From NCBI RefSeq assembly GCF_014654675.1, contig NZ_BNBC01000029.1:1-54514 (forward strand): a DNA stretch of 54,514 nt, read 5' to 3'. Position numbers and translations under genes: made by a program. This document shows positions 1 to 11,500 of this stretch, piece after piece (within the stretch, counting starts at the first letter, position 1; every line of letters starts with the position of its first letter). The stretch is from Streptomyces spiralis (GTDB lineage: Bacteria; Actinomycetota; Actinomycetes; Streptomycetales; Streptomycetaceae). A model generated the notes under the pieces. The model was not told where the DNA came from. It made no database searches and worked only from the letters and a program-made list of their open reading frames with translations.

Positions 1-66
1 CCCTCCGGCGACCTGGACGAGAAGTTCGCCCAGACCGGCATCGCGGCGATCGCCGACGCCAACTGA
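1..66 (+). CDS. C-terminal tail of an unidentified protein (partial)
   Basis: Frame 1 is open from the first base and ends with TGA at 64-66, giving 21 residues that finish KFAQTGIAAIADAN. The codons show the strong third-position G/C bias of real Streptomyces genes, so this is most likely the end of a gene that starts outside the window. Too little is visible to name a family. The next gene starts 84 bases downstream on the same strand. Confidence 0.5.
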   Translation, partial: PSGDLDEKFAQTGIAAIADAN

Positions 67-150
67 CGCCGGGGACAGCGCCTTTGCGTTAGCCTTGCGG
101 ATCCGTGACCGGGGCACACACACGGTGCCGGAGCGGCCTCAAGGAGCAAC

Positions 151-519
151 GTGCAGCAGTATTCCGTCCTCAGCCTGGTGGGTTCGGGCTGTTTCGGCCT
201 GGTCGTCGGGTGGATCGCCTACCGGACCCTGCGACGCTCCGAGGGGTCGCGCATCTCCGACCTGGTCACCGTGGTGGCCGCGCTGGGCGGCGGTGTGGTG
301 ATCAATACGCGGTTCCCCGACCCGGACCTGTTCGCCTGCTACGCGTTCGGGCTGGCCGTCGGCTTCTTCGGCTACCTGATCGTCGCAGGGGCGCTGAACC
401 GTGCGGAGCGCAAGCGGAGGGCCGCCGCCCAGCCGGTGCCGGAGGGGGCCGTGGGAGAGACCCCCTCGCTGCCGCAGCAGCCCGACGTGCCGAGCGTCAG
501 CTCCTTCATGGGCGACTGA
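151..519 (+). CDS. Small membrane protein, unknown function
   Basis: This encodes 122 residues from a GTG start with AAGGAG eight bases upstream. Three hydrophobic segments are visible: about residues 4-24 (LSLVGSGCFGLVVGWIAY), 37-52 (LVTVVAALGGGVVI) and 61-82 (FACYAFGLAVGFFGYLIVAGAL). A short charged and proline-rich tail follows and is probably cytoplasmic. I do not recognise the family. The 3' end overlaps by 14 bases the 3' end of the convergent CHAT gene. That tight convergence leaves no room for a terminator between them, so the two transcripts may interfere. It could be an unrelated resident gene or a membrane partner of the CHAT locus; the sequence does not decide. Confidence 0.75.
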   Translation: MQQYSVLSLVGSGCFGLVVGWIAYRTLRRSEGSRISDLVTVVAALGGGVVINTRFPDPDLFACYAFGLAVGFFGYLIVAGALNRAERKRRAAAQPVPEGAVGETPSLPQQPDVPSVSSFMGD

Positions 520-2653
520 GCCTCAGGTCCGCGCAGCAGTACGCCGTGTAGGCGAGTCCCAGCAGATTGCCCTTGCCGAGCAGTTCCGCTCGTACCCGGT
601 GCAGGGACTCGCCCACCGTCAGCCCGGCCAGGAAGTGACGCCAGAACGACTGGGCCACCTCGCCCGCGAAGTTCTGGCCGACCGAGATCTCCGTGCCGAT
701 GACCCCGGAGGCGCCCAGGCTGCTGAACACGTCGACGAAGGTCAGCCAGGTGCCCGGGGTGTCGTCGGTCGTGTGGCAGCCGTTGAGGAAGACGAGCGGG
801 GCGTTCTCCTCCCAGTCCCGCCACCCCTTCGTCCCGTCCGCGCCGGTCCTTCCGTCCGCGTCGCTCGTCTCGGTCATCCGGGCCGAGATGTCGGCGGGCC
901 TGACCCGTTCGCCGTTCCCGATCTCCAGTTCCGTCGCGCCGGTGTGGTCCGCGGTGTCCTCCTGGCGGCGACCGTGGCAGTAGAAGTACACACAGTCCTG
1001 ACCGGCCCGGAAGAGTTCCTCGAGCAGGGACTCGCGCGAGTCGCAGTCCCGCACGTTGGCCTCGCCGAACTGCTTCCGCAGGGAGACCAGGTGTTGCTCC
1101 GCCAGGTCGGCGCGCGGCAGGGTGAGGGCGCGCCCCACCGTCATGTGCGGTGCGTCCAGGCCGCGTCCGGCCCGGAGCGGCAACGTGCCCCGGTCCTGCC
1201 GCGAGGTGGGCTGCTCGATCGCGTGCCGGAAACCCCAGAAGCCGTACGGGCACACGGTGTTGCGGGTGTGCCGCGCCGAGTCCCGGCACGTCCGCCCGGC
1301 GCCGTCGCCGCGCCGGGCCTGCTCCAGGCCCGCCTCGCAGTACACGGGGCTGTCCCCGGTGTCCACGGGGATGTCGTAGACCAGCGCCCAGGGAAACATC
1401 AGCGGCTGCCCCTGCTGACGGCAGATCTGGATGGTCGCGGGCTCCCTCAGCCGGTCGCGAAGGGCCGCCCGCTGCGCGGGCACCGGCGCGAGCAGATGGA
1501 GCAGATCCCAGCCCACGGCGGCCAGCCGCCACAGGTCGTCCAGGAATTCCGCGGCGCTCTTGGCGTTGTCCGCGCCGAGCCGGTCCAGCGGCGGGATCCA
1601 CTTGTCGCCGGGCTTCTCCGGGGGCACCGCACGGGTGGCGTGCACATCGGTGAGCACCGTACGGGCCCGGGAGAGGGCGCCCTCGATCTGCGCCTCGGTC
1701 AGCCAGAAGGTGCTCACCGGCCGGTCCCCGCCGTCGACGTCCACGACCAGGGCCCCGTCGTACCCGCGGGAGACCCTGATGGCCGCGTCCCGGCTCGGCA
1801 GGTCGTCCAGGCCGAGGAAGCCCGAGGTCAGCGTGAAGTCGACCTCTCCGCTCAGCGAGCCCCCCGCGGGTTCCTCCCGCTCCGCCACACGCGCACGGAC
1901 GGTCGCGGACTGGAGCAGGTTGCCCCGGTACGCCACGGTGACCCGCAGGCTCGCCTCGGACCGCGGCCCGTCCGGCGCCGTGACCGGAATCCACACGTAT
2001 CTCCCGCGGTGCTCGGGCCGGCACACGTGCCGGCCGCCCGGCGGGCAGGGACAGACGTACGCGTGTCCGTCGAGCGGCAGGAACATCGCGTGGCGCCGGT
2101 CCGGCACCAGGAAGTCCTCGCTGAGCACGGTGACCTGCAGCCAGTCGCCGCGCCCGCCGTCGTCCAGGTGCGGCAGCTCGTCGTCCGGGAGCGGCCGCGC
2201 GCTGTCCCGCAGCAGGCTGTCGCGGCCGAGATCTCCGATGTCGAGCCGGAGGTGGTACCGGGCGCCCGCTCCCAGCAGCCAGTCGTGGGGCACCACCTGC
2301 CGGGAGATCGGCCATGTCAGGCTGAGGTTGAGGTAGCGGCGGTCGGGCGGCGCGGCTCCCGCCAGGTCCTGGGGGACGACCGCCGCGTCGGTGTCCGGCT
2401 CCGGCTGCGCCTGTGCGGGGACGGCGCGCTCGGTCGTCCCGCGGCCCGCCAGGTACTTCCCCAGCACGCGTTTGAAACTGGCATGTTGACGCCGGATCTT
2501 CTGAAGCTCGATCAGGAGCGTCTGGTCGTCGATGCTCTCCCTCGCCAGCAGGTCCAGCAGGGCCTTCCGGGCGGGCTCGTCCAACTCGTCCCACAGGGGT
2601 GAGGCACGGAGCCGTCGCAGCTCCTCCTTCCCGATCGGCGCGATGTCGACCAT
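506..2653 (-). CDS. CHAT-domain (caspase-like) protease, 715 aa
   Basis: The N-terminal ~70 residues are charged and helical (EELRRLRASPLWDEL...) and look like a small adaptor domain. Residues ~95-340 are beta-rich with a Cys cluster (CPCPPGGRHVC). The C-terminal ~250 residues are a CHAT peptidase: YFYCHG supplies the catalytic His (about His560) and FLNGCHT the nucleophile (about Cys626). Downstream GTEISVGQNFAGEVAQSFW fits the rest of the fold. CHAT proteases are clan CD enzymes, often effectors in bacterial conflict systems. The ATG is preceded by a plausible purine-rich site. The gene is divergent from a second CHAT gene 111 bases away. The fold assignment is firm from the motifs; substrate and trigger are unknown. 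Confidence 0.85.
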   Translation of the reverse strand: MVDIAPIGKEELRRLRASPLWDELDEPARKALLDLLARESIDDQTLLIELQKIRRQHASFKRVLGKYLAGRGTTERAVPAQAQPEPDTDAAVVPQDLAGAAPPDRRYLNLSLTWPISRQVVPHDWLLGAGARYHLRLDIGDLGRDSLLRDSARPLPDDELPHLDDGGRGDWLQVTVLSEDFLVPDRRHAMFLPLDGHAYVCPCPPGGRHVCRPEHRGRYVWIPVTAPDGPRSEASLRVTVAYRGNLLQSATVRARVAEREEPAGGSLSGEVDFTLTSGFLGLDDLPSRDAAIRVSRGYDGALVVDVDGGDRPVSTFWLTEAQIEGALSRARTVLTDVHATRAVPPEKPGDKWIPPLDRLGADNAKSAAEFLDDLWRLAAVGWDLLHLLAPVPAQRAALRDRLREPATIQICRQQGQPLMFPWALVYDIPVDTGDSPVYCEAGLEQARRGDGAGRTCRDSARHTRNTVCPYGFWGFRHAIEQPTSRQDRGTLPLRAGRGLDAPHMTVGRALTLPRADLAEQHLVSLRKQFGEANVRDCDSRESLLEELFRAGQDCVYFYCHGRRQEDTADHTGATELEIGNGERVRPADISARMTETSDADGRTGADGTKGWRDWEENAPLVFLNGCHTTDDTPGTWLTFVDVFSSLGASGVIGTEISVGQNFAGEVAQSFWRHFLAGLTVGESLHRVRAELLGKGNLLGLAYTAYCCADLRLSRP

Positions 2654-2679
2654 GACTGACGGCCTTTCGACTGGACTGG

Positions 2680-2701
2680 GGAAACCGGCTGAGGAAACCG
2701 G
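2680..2701. repeat. Direct repeat in divergent CHAT promoter region
   Basis: GGAAACCGG occurs twice (2680-2688 and 2693-2701), 13 bases apart, in the 111-base gap between the divergent CHAT genes. Spaced direct repeats in a shared promoter region could be a regulator site, but this is inference. I see no clear -35/-10 pair for either gene. Confidence 0.4.
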
Positions 2702-2764
2702 AGGGACAATTGTGCCTGCCGGACACCGGTGGGCGGCTACTCAAGGGGACGGACGGAGGACCGC

Positions 2765-5296
2765 ATGGCGGTGACGCCACGTGACGTACTGGTCGAACTG
2801 TCGTGGGGGGACGGCGGGGAGTTGCGCGCGGCACTCCTGACTCCCGAGGGCCGGCCCACTGGCGATCCCGAGATCTTCCGCCCGGACGACGACGACATCC
2901 AAGACATGCTGTCCCCGGAGAGCAACCAGTTCACGCTGGCGGACCTGTCGGACACGGTGCTGTCCGAGGCCGCGCGCGGCCACATCAGCCGCCAAATGGC
3001 GCTGTTGACGGACGGTCAGAGACTGCGGCTGAGGATCCGGCTTGGCACCGGGCCCGAGGGCCCGGTCCGGCTGGCGGCTCTCCCGCTCGAGCGGATCGGG
3101 GTACCCGATGCGAACCGGGTCGACGCCAACGGGCCGTGGCAGGACTGGGTCGAGCACGGCTACCTCGCCCAGCGCGTCCGGAAGACGCCCCTGGGCGAGC
3201 ACCCCCGCATCTCCCTCGTCCGTGAGGTCCGCCCCCGGCACACCATGCCCTCGGCCGTCGTGGACGGCCTCAACGATGTCGTCGTGGTCGCCAACGCCGC
3301 CGCCGTCCAGGGGGACATCACCACCAGGGCGGGCACGACGCGGCACGTGGTGGGTCCGGGGCCGCTGACGTACGGAAGCGGGGACCAGGACAGGATCGTG
3401 GAGGTCCTGGACGGCAGCCGGTTCCGGACGCGTCCGGTGGAGCCCGCACCGGCGGACGTCGAGGCGGTCCACCGCGCTCTGGCCGGCGGGCCGCTCGCCT
3501 TCTACTTCGGCGGACATCATGTCGACGGCGGGCTCGTGGTCGCGCGGCAGCCGGAGTCCACGGACGCGCACTGGCTGGACGGCGACACGCTCGCCGCGTG
3601 GCTGGTGCGGGAGAGGGTGCCACTGGCCGTCCTGATGGCCTGCGACTCGGCGTCACCGGCCGCCGGCGACGAAGGGCTCCATGAGGCGGGCCTGGCCGAA
3701 CGGCTGGCGCTGGCCGGAGTGCCGTACGTGGTGGCGGTGGACGGCAAGGTCCGCGACGGCCAGGCGGCGGACTTCGCCGACCGGTTCTTCACGTCCCTGG
3801 TCAGGGGCCATGACGTGGACCTGGCCGTGCTGGAGGGTGCCGGAGCCTTCGCGGGGAGCGACGCCCGCCCGGTGCTGTTCACCTCCCGGGCCGGGGCCGC
3901 GCTGAGACTGGGCACTCCGGCGCCCCGGGAGGCGTCCTCGATGCCGTCGGTGGCGCACCGCGTGCCCGCGGCCGTCGTCGACCGGCTCGACGAGCGCTTC
4001 CGGGTCTGTCTCAAGGCGGAGTTCTGCCTGCGGGAGGCCCCCTTCACCGCGGTGCTCGCCGATCCCTCGGGCGACGACCTCGCGGATCTGCTCAACCGTA
4101 CGGAACAGGACCTGTGGCGGACGAGGGCCGAGCGGGAGGAGCTCTCGGACGGTGAGCGGCTCCACTGGTACACGTACAACTCGCCGCGCAACCTGCCCGA
4201 TCTCACCGCGGAGTCACTGCACCTGGCCCTGTTCCCGGGCTACCGACCCGGGCGGCCCCTGGGGCTGGTGGTCCGCCGGCCGGCCTCCTTTCCCGCCAAG
4301 CGGATGGACTGGACCGGTAACGAAAGGGAACTGCGGCGTCTGCTGCCCGGCCTGCGCGGTGTCGTTTTCCAGGTCCACGGTGAGCCCCTGCCGGCCGCAC
4401 GCCACACGGCGCGGGAGATCGCCAGGGGACTGGGGGCCGAGGAGTACCTGGTCCGGGCCCCGGAACACCCCGACGCCCGCGCCCCGGAACGGTTCGGCGC
4501 CGCGCTGGGCGAAGCGCTGGAGTCCTGCCGTGCGACGCTCCCCGCCGGGCTGTCCGACGCCTCCGCCGTCGTCGGACATCTGAACGACGCCGGCTCGGCC
4601 TGGGACGACCTCCCGGGGGGCGAGGCCGGGGTGCTGCGGGCCGTCCGGGCCGCGCAGCCCGACATCGGGGACGAACTGCTGGACGCCCACGCCGTCGGCC
4701 GGTCCGACCCGGCGCGCTGGGCCTCCCTGTGGGCGACCGAAGGCGACGACGCGGCCACCCGGAGATGGCTGCGGGCCGCACACCGGGCCGGCCGTCTGCC
4801 GCCGCCCGAGGCGTTCCGGGGCGTCGTCCTCACGCCGACGATGGTCGACACGGTGGTCCTGGGCCTCCTGCACACCGGTCTGCACACCGACGACGTCTTC
4901 CGTGCGTGGCTCGAGGAGCAGCGGCCGTCGGACGCGGTCGTCGCCGCGGCGGAGGTGGCCGCGCGCGGGGAGCATGCGGTGCGCGCCGAGGATCTGGCGA
5001 GCCCCGAGCACGCCGTGGCGCTGGACCGGGCCGGGCTGCTGTCCGGCTCGGACTTCACGGTGCTGGATCCCCGGGGGCAGCGGCTGGGCAGCTGGACCCT
5101 GTTGACACGGCTTCCTCTGACCACCTCGCGCATGGCCTGGGTGCTCGACCGCTCACCGGCCCGCCGCTCGCTCGTCGGCCTGGGCAGCGGGCGCCCGAGC
5201 GGCGTACCGGACTACGAGCTCCTCGACGAACTGCATGATTTCCGACAGGCGTTGCGGCCCTCGCTGTTCACTCCCCCTGCGGGGGCGTGGACTTGA
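2765..5296 (+). CDS. Second CHAT-domain protein, 843 aa
   Basis: The ATG at 2765 has GGAGGA nine bases upstream and is preferred to an earlier in-frame start at 2729, which lacks one. Residues ~1-160 are an unassigned beta/alpha region. Residues ~165-380 read as a CHAT fold: FYFGGHHVDGG carries the His pair (His251/His252) and VLMACDSASPAAGDE the candidate nucleophile Cys293, followed by GVPYVVAVDGKV. Residues ~390-843 are mostly helical and unrecognised; PSRNLPDL-like motifs do not match a family I know. Unlike the neighbour at 506-2653, the protease sits in the middle with a long C-terminal half. It reads in the same direction as the giant gene 213 bases downstream and may share its regulation. 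CHAT assignment is strong; function is inferred. Confidence 0.8.
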   Translation: MAVTPRDVLVELSWGDGGELRAALLTPEGRPTGDPEIFRPDDDDIQDMLSPESNQFTLADLSDTVLSEAARGHISRQMALLTDGQRLRLRIRLGTGPEGPVRLAALPLERIGVPDANRVDANGPWQDWVEHGYLAQRVRKTPLGEHPRISLVREVRPRHTMPSAVVDGLNDVVVVANAAAVQGDITTRAGTTRHVVGPGPLTYGSGDQDRIVEVLDGSRFRTRPVEPAPADVEAVHRALAGGPLAFYFGGHHVDGGLVVARQPESTDAHWLDGDTLAAWLVRERVPLAVLMACDSASPAAGDEGLHEAGLAERLALAGVPYVVAVDGKVRDGQAADFADRFFTSLVRGHDVDLAVLEGAGAFAGSDARPVLFTSRAGAALRLGTPAPREASSMPSVAHRVPAAVVDRLDERFRVCLKAEFCLREAPFTAVLADPSGDDLADLLNRTEQDLWRTRAEREELSDGERLHWYTYNSPRNLPDLTAESLHLALFPGYRPGRPLGLVVRRPASFPAKRMDWTGNERELRRLLPGLRGVVFQVHGEPLPAARHTAREIARGLGAEEYLVRAPEHPDARAPERFGAALGEALESCRATLPAGLSDASAVVGHLNDAGSAWDDLPGGEAGVLRAVRAAQPDIGDELLDAHAVGRSDPARWASLWATEGDDAATRRWLRAAHRAGRLPPPEAFRGVVLTPTMVDTVVLGLLHTGLHTDDVFRAWLEEQRPSDAVVAAAEVAARGEHAVRAEDLASPEHAVALDRAGLLSGSDFTVLDPRGQRLGSWTLLTRLPLTTSRMAWVLDRSPARRSLVGLGSGRPSGVPDYELLDELHDFRQALRPSLFTPPAGAWT

Positions 5297-5401
5297 CCGT
5301 CCGTGCCGCGTCCACCTCCAAGGGCCTGCCGTCCGCCCGCTCATGACCCTGGAGTGAAGCGGAGATGTCCGATCGGGTACGTGATGAACCTGATGACCCG
5401 A

Positions 5402-5407
5402 TAGACT
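5402..5407 (+). promoter_or_regulatory. Possible -10 element for the giant gene
   Basis: TAGACT matches the Streptomyces housekeeping -10 consensus and lies 103 bases before the preferred start of the 3190-residue gene. No convincing -35 is seen 17-18 bases upstream, so this is tentative. Confidence 0.3.
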
Positions 5408-5509
5408 GAGTGACCCACCACACACTCCTTGTTCGCAGGGTGAGTTGTGGGTGCACGCCGCGCCACGGGGGACGGCGGGCAGTGTGCCGAACAGCAGGGA
5501 AGGACCGCC

Positions 5510-8500
5510 GTGCTCGAGAACTGGTACTTCTGTTCGGCTCTGGGTCTGCCGCCGCGGGCGGCCTCCGACTACCTCGATGTCGTCACCGCCCTGCGCGAGC
5601 CCGTCGCACAGCCCCGGTCCGGCGAACTCGTCTGCGCCGCCCTGGAATGGCTGGCCGGAACGGACACTCCGCTCGCGGTGTACGCGCTGCCTCATGTGCT
5701 CAGGGCGCACCAGGTGTTCCTGGCCGAGCACGAGCGCTACGAGACGGAGGACGCCCCGGCGGAGCACCGGCGCTGCGTCTGCGTCCGGGAGCTGACCGGC
5801 CGTACGGCCGTCCTGTACCGGAGTGTCGCGGAGGTGCTGCCGCAGGAGCTGCGGCCGCTGGTCGCCGCGATACTCCAGGCCGCCGGCGCCGGAAACCCGG
5901 AGGCGGTACGGCTGTTGGGCAAGGTGCTGGAGAAGCCCGACGCCGTCGCGGCCGCCGCCGACGAGCCGTCACCTCCCTACCACGATCTCCTGGACCACCT
6001 GCTGCCCTCCGTCCTGCTGACGGCCGCCCGCGCGCTGACGGGCGTGTGCCCGGACGCCCTGGGCGAGCTCATGGACGAGTTCCCGGTGCTCCTCGACGGC
6101 GCCCTGCGCGGCAGGCACGGCAGGCTGGCGCTGCTGCAGGCCACGGAACTGGCCGCCGCGCTGCGGTCGGAGGACACCGCGGCCGTCCTCGACCGGCTGG
6201 CGCGAGCCGTGGGCGGCTCCTTCGACATGGAGCCCGATGTGCTGGCCACGGCCGCCCGGGTGGTCTTCCGCGCCACCGGGGAGGCGGACGACGGCGTATG
6301 GGCCCGGCTCGATGCGGAGGCGGCGACGGGGGCCGAGCTGGGCCGCTGGACGGCCCGCAGGCGTCCGGCGGGCATTCCGGGTGACGACACCCCGGACGGC
6401 AGCCGCCGTGTCCTGGCCTACGCCCGGCTGGGCGGTACCGGGAACCACCGCTGGTCGCCGATGCCGGGGGTGCTCTGGCAGGCGGCCCTGCACGAGCGTG
6501 CCGCCGAACTCGACGCGGGCCGCGCCGTGCACTGGCTCGAGCGCCACTGGCAGGCGCCGAACGGCGTGCCGAACCAGCGGCAGACGCACGTGACCGTCCC
6601 GCACGGCGAGGACTACGCGCACGCGCAGCTCCATGTGGGGCGCCTGCTGAGGCTGCGCGGCCCCGGCCCCGACTGGCGCATGCCGATCCTCTACCTGGCC
6701 GACGGCTCCGTCGAGGAGAACGATCCGGCGACGGCCGCCCAGGTGTGGTCGCCGTGGATCCTCTCGCCGCCCGGTGAGCCGAAGCAGTTCCGCGCCACCG
6801 CCGAGCAGATGGTCCGGCTGCTCGCGGCCAGTTCCCTGGCCGTACGTCTGCTCTGCGCCACGCCTCCGCCGCCCGAGGGGCAGGGGGCCGGGCCGCTGCC
6901 GGACTTCCTGCTGCTGCTTCTGACGCACGTCCGTGACATCCTCGGCAACCGCCACCGTCTGCTCATGAGGGAGCTCACCGAAGGCCACGGGGACGCGGGC
7001 AGCGGGCCGGGTCAAGGCCAGGGGCAGGGGCAGGGGGAGGCCGGGGCGCCCAGGGGGCCCGCGGTGCTGTCGGCGCCCGTGCGCCGCCTCGGGACGTTCA
7101 TGCTCCACCAGATCCAGCAGGTCGACGCCGTCGGCACCGGCAAACGGCCCGCCGTGCACCCCGGCGAGGTGGTGCGGCTGGTGGTCCGGGTGCACGCCTG
7201 GGACGCGGAGCAGCCGAAGCCCCCCGCGCCGGTGCGCACGCTGGTCAGATCCCGGGTGGCGCTCGGGATCGCGCTCAGCTGGCTCCAGGAGGCCGCGGCG
7301 GGAGGGACCCAGCCGCACCGGACCGAGGGCAGCGGCCGTTGGTTCACCACCCCGGACGACCCGGTCGCCCCGGCGCGAGCGCTGCTCGACTTCTCCTCGG
7401 GCCTCGGTGACCAGCCGCACCGGGGCACCTCCGTGCAGGCGGCACTGCTGTGGCGTGAGATCTACCCGGGCGAGTCGACCTACGCGCTGCGCTGGGACTG
7501 GGTGGGCGGCAGACCGGACTACGCCGACCCGAGCGCGGCGGCCGGACTGCACTACCGCAGGCTGCTGCTGAGCGCGCCCAAGGACCCGGACCGGGACGCC
7601 TTCTCGGTCGCCGACTGGGCCGACATGGGCGAGGAGCTGGAGCGGGACATCTCCGACGAGCACGGCATCATTCCGGTGACCGTGCGGACCCTCAGGCTGG
7701 CGGCGTTGCTCCGCGAGCCCGAGCTGGGTGACGCGGAGGCGCACGAGGACTGGGTGACGGCGTGGTCGTTGCTGGTCCGGTCGCTCAACCTGCCGCAGCA
7801 TCTGCCGCGTTGGGTGCGCGGCCGCATGTTCGACATGTTCGCGGCCCCGGTCTCGGGCAAGGGGTCGCACGATCGTGTGCTGCGAGTCCTGGAGCAGGTC
7901 GTGGACACGGTGATCGACCTGAGCGCCAAGGCTCCGTTCTACTACGACCGGCTTTTCGAGGTGCTGGGCGGCGGCATGCACGTGGCGCCGGCGAGCGCCA
8001 ACCGCCTCCGGCAGCGGGCGCTGCGGTCCCTGTACGTCCGCTGGGGGCCCTGGGGCCTGACCACCTCGACCGGCAACCCCTTCGACACCTACGGCGACCG
8101 CGTCTCGCTGCGCGGTACCGAGGCCGCCCTGGTCGGATTCCTGCGCAACACCTCCCACCGGGTGCTGGAGGCCCGTGAACTTCCGCTGGCGGCCGGCATG
8201 GACAAGCTGTGGCGGGACACCCACGCACCGGCCCTCACTCCGGCCCAGCGGGTGGAGTCGGGCTCGTCGGACCTGGAGTCCTGGCTGGTCCGGGCCGGTG
8301 TCGTCGACCGCCGGGCCGGGGAGACGCTCCTGTATCAGCCCGGTGTCGTGATCGACGCGCGGATGGAGGGACGCAGCCGCGCGCCGGTGCACAACCTCTT
8401 CCTGCACAACGCGCCGCGTCCCGAAGAGGGCACGTACGTGCTCGGACTCGTCACCGCCAAGGACGGCAACCAGCAGGGTCCGCAGCAGCGGCTGTGGATC

Positions 8501-11500
8501 AACTGCGGACAGCGCTTCCCCGTGCCCGCGCTGGTGTCCGAGCAGCAGGCCAAGCGCCGGCGCGTGGGCGATGCCGTGGCCGTCCTGATCACCAAGGACG
8601 GCGGCCGGCTGCGCGGCGACCGGGTCGTCGCGCTGGCCCGCCGGCCTGCCGTGGACGGGGAGATCCGGTCGGCGGAGCTGAAGGCGGTCGACCGCTTCCC
8701 CGGACTGGAACTGTCCGTCCACGGCGTGGACGAGGACGGCTACCCGCGAGGGACCGGTGTCGACGACATCGCGGCGCGGCGCCGCTGGGACCCCGACCTG
8801 TCCCGGGTCCACACGTCCTCCGTCGGTACCGGTCTGCCCTACGACACCCTGGCCCGCTGGGACGCGGTGCTCGGCCACTGGGTGCCGGTGGACGCCGGGG
8901 CACCCGAACTCGCCGTGGCGCCGGGGGTCGACGAGGCCGGCACCGGGCAGCGCCCCGAACGCACGGCGCTGCGGCTGGTCCTCGCGGGGCCGGCGACCGA
9001 CCGCACGGGATTCGGGCCTGCCTGGCGGTTCGTCACCACACCGGGCCGCGCCTACGTCCTGGGCCCCTCGGCCTGGGATGCGGCGGACTGGCAGAAGCTG
9101 GACGAGGCCTGCTCCGCCGGACGCGCCGGGCTGATCGTCCACGCCTCCTACGAACCCGGGCACGGCCGGCTCACCCTGCGCGAGCCGGCGCCCGGCCGGA
9201 GCCCGTTCGACGACCGCAACGCCCGCTGGCTGGAACTCTTCGACGTCTTCCCCGCCCACACGGGGGCCGACGGGCACACCGAGGACGAGCACGACGACGA
9301 CCAGGCCGACCTCCCCGTCCAGGAGCTCTACCACGAGGCGCGACGGCACGACGCCGACGGCGAGGGGTTCTGGACCGTCGACGTCCCGGCCGTCGACGGC
9401 TTCCCGACCCGGATCAAGGTCGACCTCACCGGCCGGGTGCAACGCAAGCGCGTGCTGTGCAGCATCGACCACTGGGGAGAGCCGCAGGCGCGGGGTCTTC
9501 TGGCCGTCGCCCGGGCGATGGACGAGACGGGCATCAGGGAGAAGCACCGCTCCCCCGAGACCTACGACCGGCTTGCCCGGCTGCACGAGGGCTCGGTCGT
9601 CGAACTGGTCCGGCAACTGACCAGGAAGCCGGGGGACACGGACTGCCTGGTGATGCTGAAGTCCGGGCTGATCGGCTGGGCGGCCACCGAGTCCCTCACG
9701 CTGACCGGCGAGTTCCCCACCATGTCGACGACCGTGCGCCGGCGCGCGGTCGTCGTCCAGGACGGCCACGCCCCGCGCCCGCAGCCGCAGCGGGACCCGG
9801 AGGCGCTCGACGACCTCCGCCAGGCGTGCACGGGCCTGAGCGACCCGGCCCGCCTGGAGCGGGCGGGCGCGCTGCCGGGCCTGGTGCTCGGCCGCATGTA
9901 CAACACCGACAACACCCTGACCATGCTGCGTGTCTGGTTCCGGCTCGACGACGAGGTCGTCGAGGCCGTCGTCCCGGCCGTGTGCTTCGACCAGGCGTCG
10001 CCGTCGGTGGGCGACCATCTGAGGGCCACCCGGACGCCGGCCGGCTGGGTCTTCTCGGTGCTGCGGCGCCGGCTGCGGCTGCGCGCCCTGTGGGAGTGGG
10101 CGGGCGACCTCCCCGACGCCGGCTGGCACCCCGTGGGCATGGTCTCCGACCGCGGCGAGGACTACGGCGCCGCCGTCTCCCAGCACCCCACGCTCGCCCG
10201 GCTCGCGCTGAGCCGCGCTCCGCAGGACGGCGGGCGGCGGTCCGATCCGGCCAGGGCGAGGCGCCTGCCCCGCGGCCGGGTCCTGGTCGAGCGGGACGGA
10301 CGCTCGCTGGTGGGCACCATGACCGGCTTCTACCTGGGTGCAGATCCGCAGCCCGTCCATGTGGACCAGGTCCTGGTGCACACCCTGTGCGTCGATGCGA
10401 CCCCCGCGTCGAGAGGACAGGGCGACCGGCCGCGCTTCACCGACGTACAGCGCCGGTTCGTGCTGTCGCCGGCCACCCTGCGCTCCCGGCCGGAGCGGAA
10501 CCGGCGCACCGCGGATCCCGCGGCCGAGTGGGCCCGTTTCCTGGCGCGCCGTGACGGAACCCTGGAGGGCCCGAGGGTACGGGGACGGCTGCACCTCGAC
10601 GTGCTGGCCCCCGACGAAAACGGCACGTACCAGGGATGGCTGGAAGCGGACGACGGCCCGCAGACCTTCGTCGGTGGACGCGGCTACTCCGAACATCTGG
10701 TCAGGGCCGTGCCGGTGCCGTACGGGCGGGGATACCGCTACTCGCACCTGCGGGCCGCCCCGCTGACGGTGGCCGAGTTCGTCGAGAAGGTGGCCCCTCA
10801 CGCCCGTACGGACGGCAGCCGCTGCCCGATCGAACGCGACCGCCGCCCCTACTACGTCGGGTTCGAGGAGACCGACGCGGGGCCGGTGCACCGCTTCGAG
10901 TGGGGATTCGGATGGTTCGCCGACGTGCCGCACGCGGCCCTCACCGTCGGGGGCTCGGTGGTGGACCCGGCGGCGCTGACGCTCTTCCACGGCGACCGGA
11001 TCGACGCCGTCTCGATCACCGCCGCGGCCGAGGAGGAGGTGCCGGGCGGGCTCCGGGTGTCGATCGCGCTGCGGGACATCCGCAAGAGCGTCGAGTACCA
11101 GATCCACCAGGAGGCCGCGCACCAGGTGGTCCACCTGCTGGACCTGGAGATCGACCACGCCACCGGTCGGGTGGTCGTGCTCCGCGTCCACACCCGCAGC
11201 CGGGGCGTCGGCCGCGACGGCGCCGACGACCATGTGGAGGGGCGCCCGGTACGGGCCATCCTCCACCCGGAGGACATCGCCCGGCTGCTCGCCGCCGTCC
11301 CCCGGGACAGGTCCCGGCAGCGCGTCCTCGGCCGGGCCGTGGTGGAGGAGGGACCCGCCCGCGGCCGCGTCCACCAGTTCCGCCTGGTCCCCCCGACGGC
11401 CGCCCCGGACGACCGGACCCCCGGCCTGCGGGCGGGCGACAGGCTCTACATGGAGGCCGGCCGGATCCAGCCGACGGCCAACGACTACCTGCTCCGCTTC

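Noticed and set aside
372..2834. Antisense frame of 820 codons across the first CHAT gene
   Set aside because: Another frame of the same strand region; Arg/Gly/Pro-rich translation with no domain, and the CHAT frame has the catalytic motifs.
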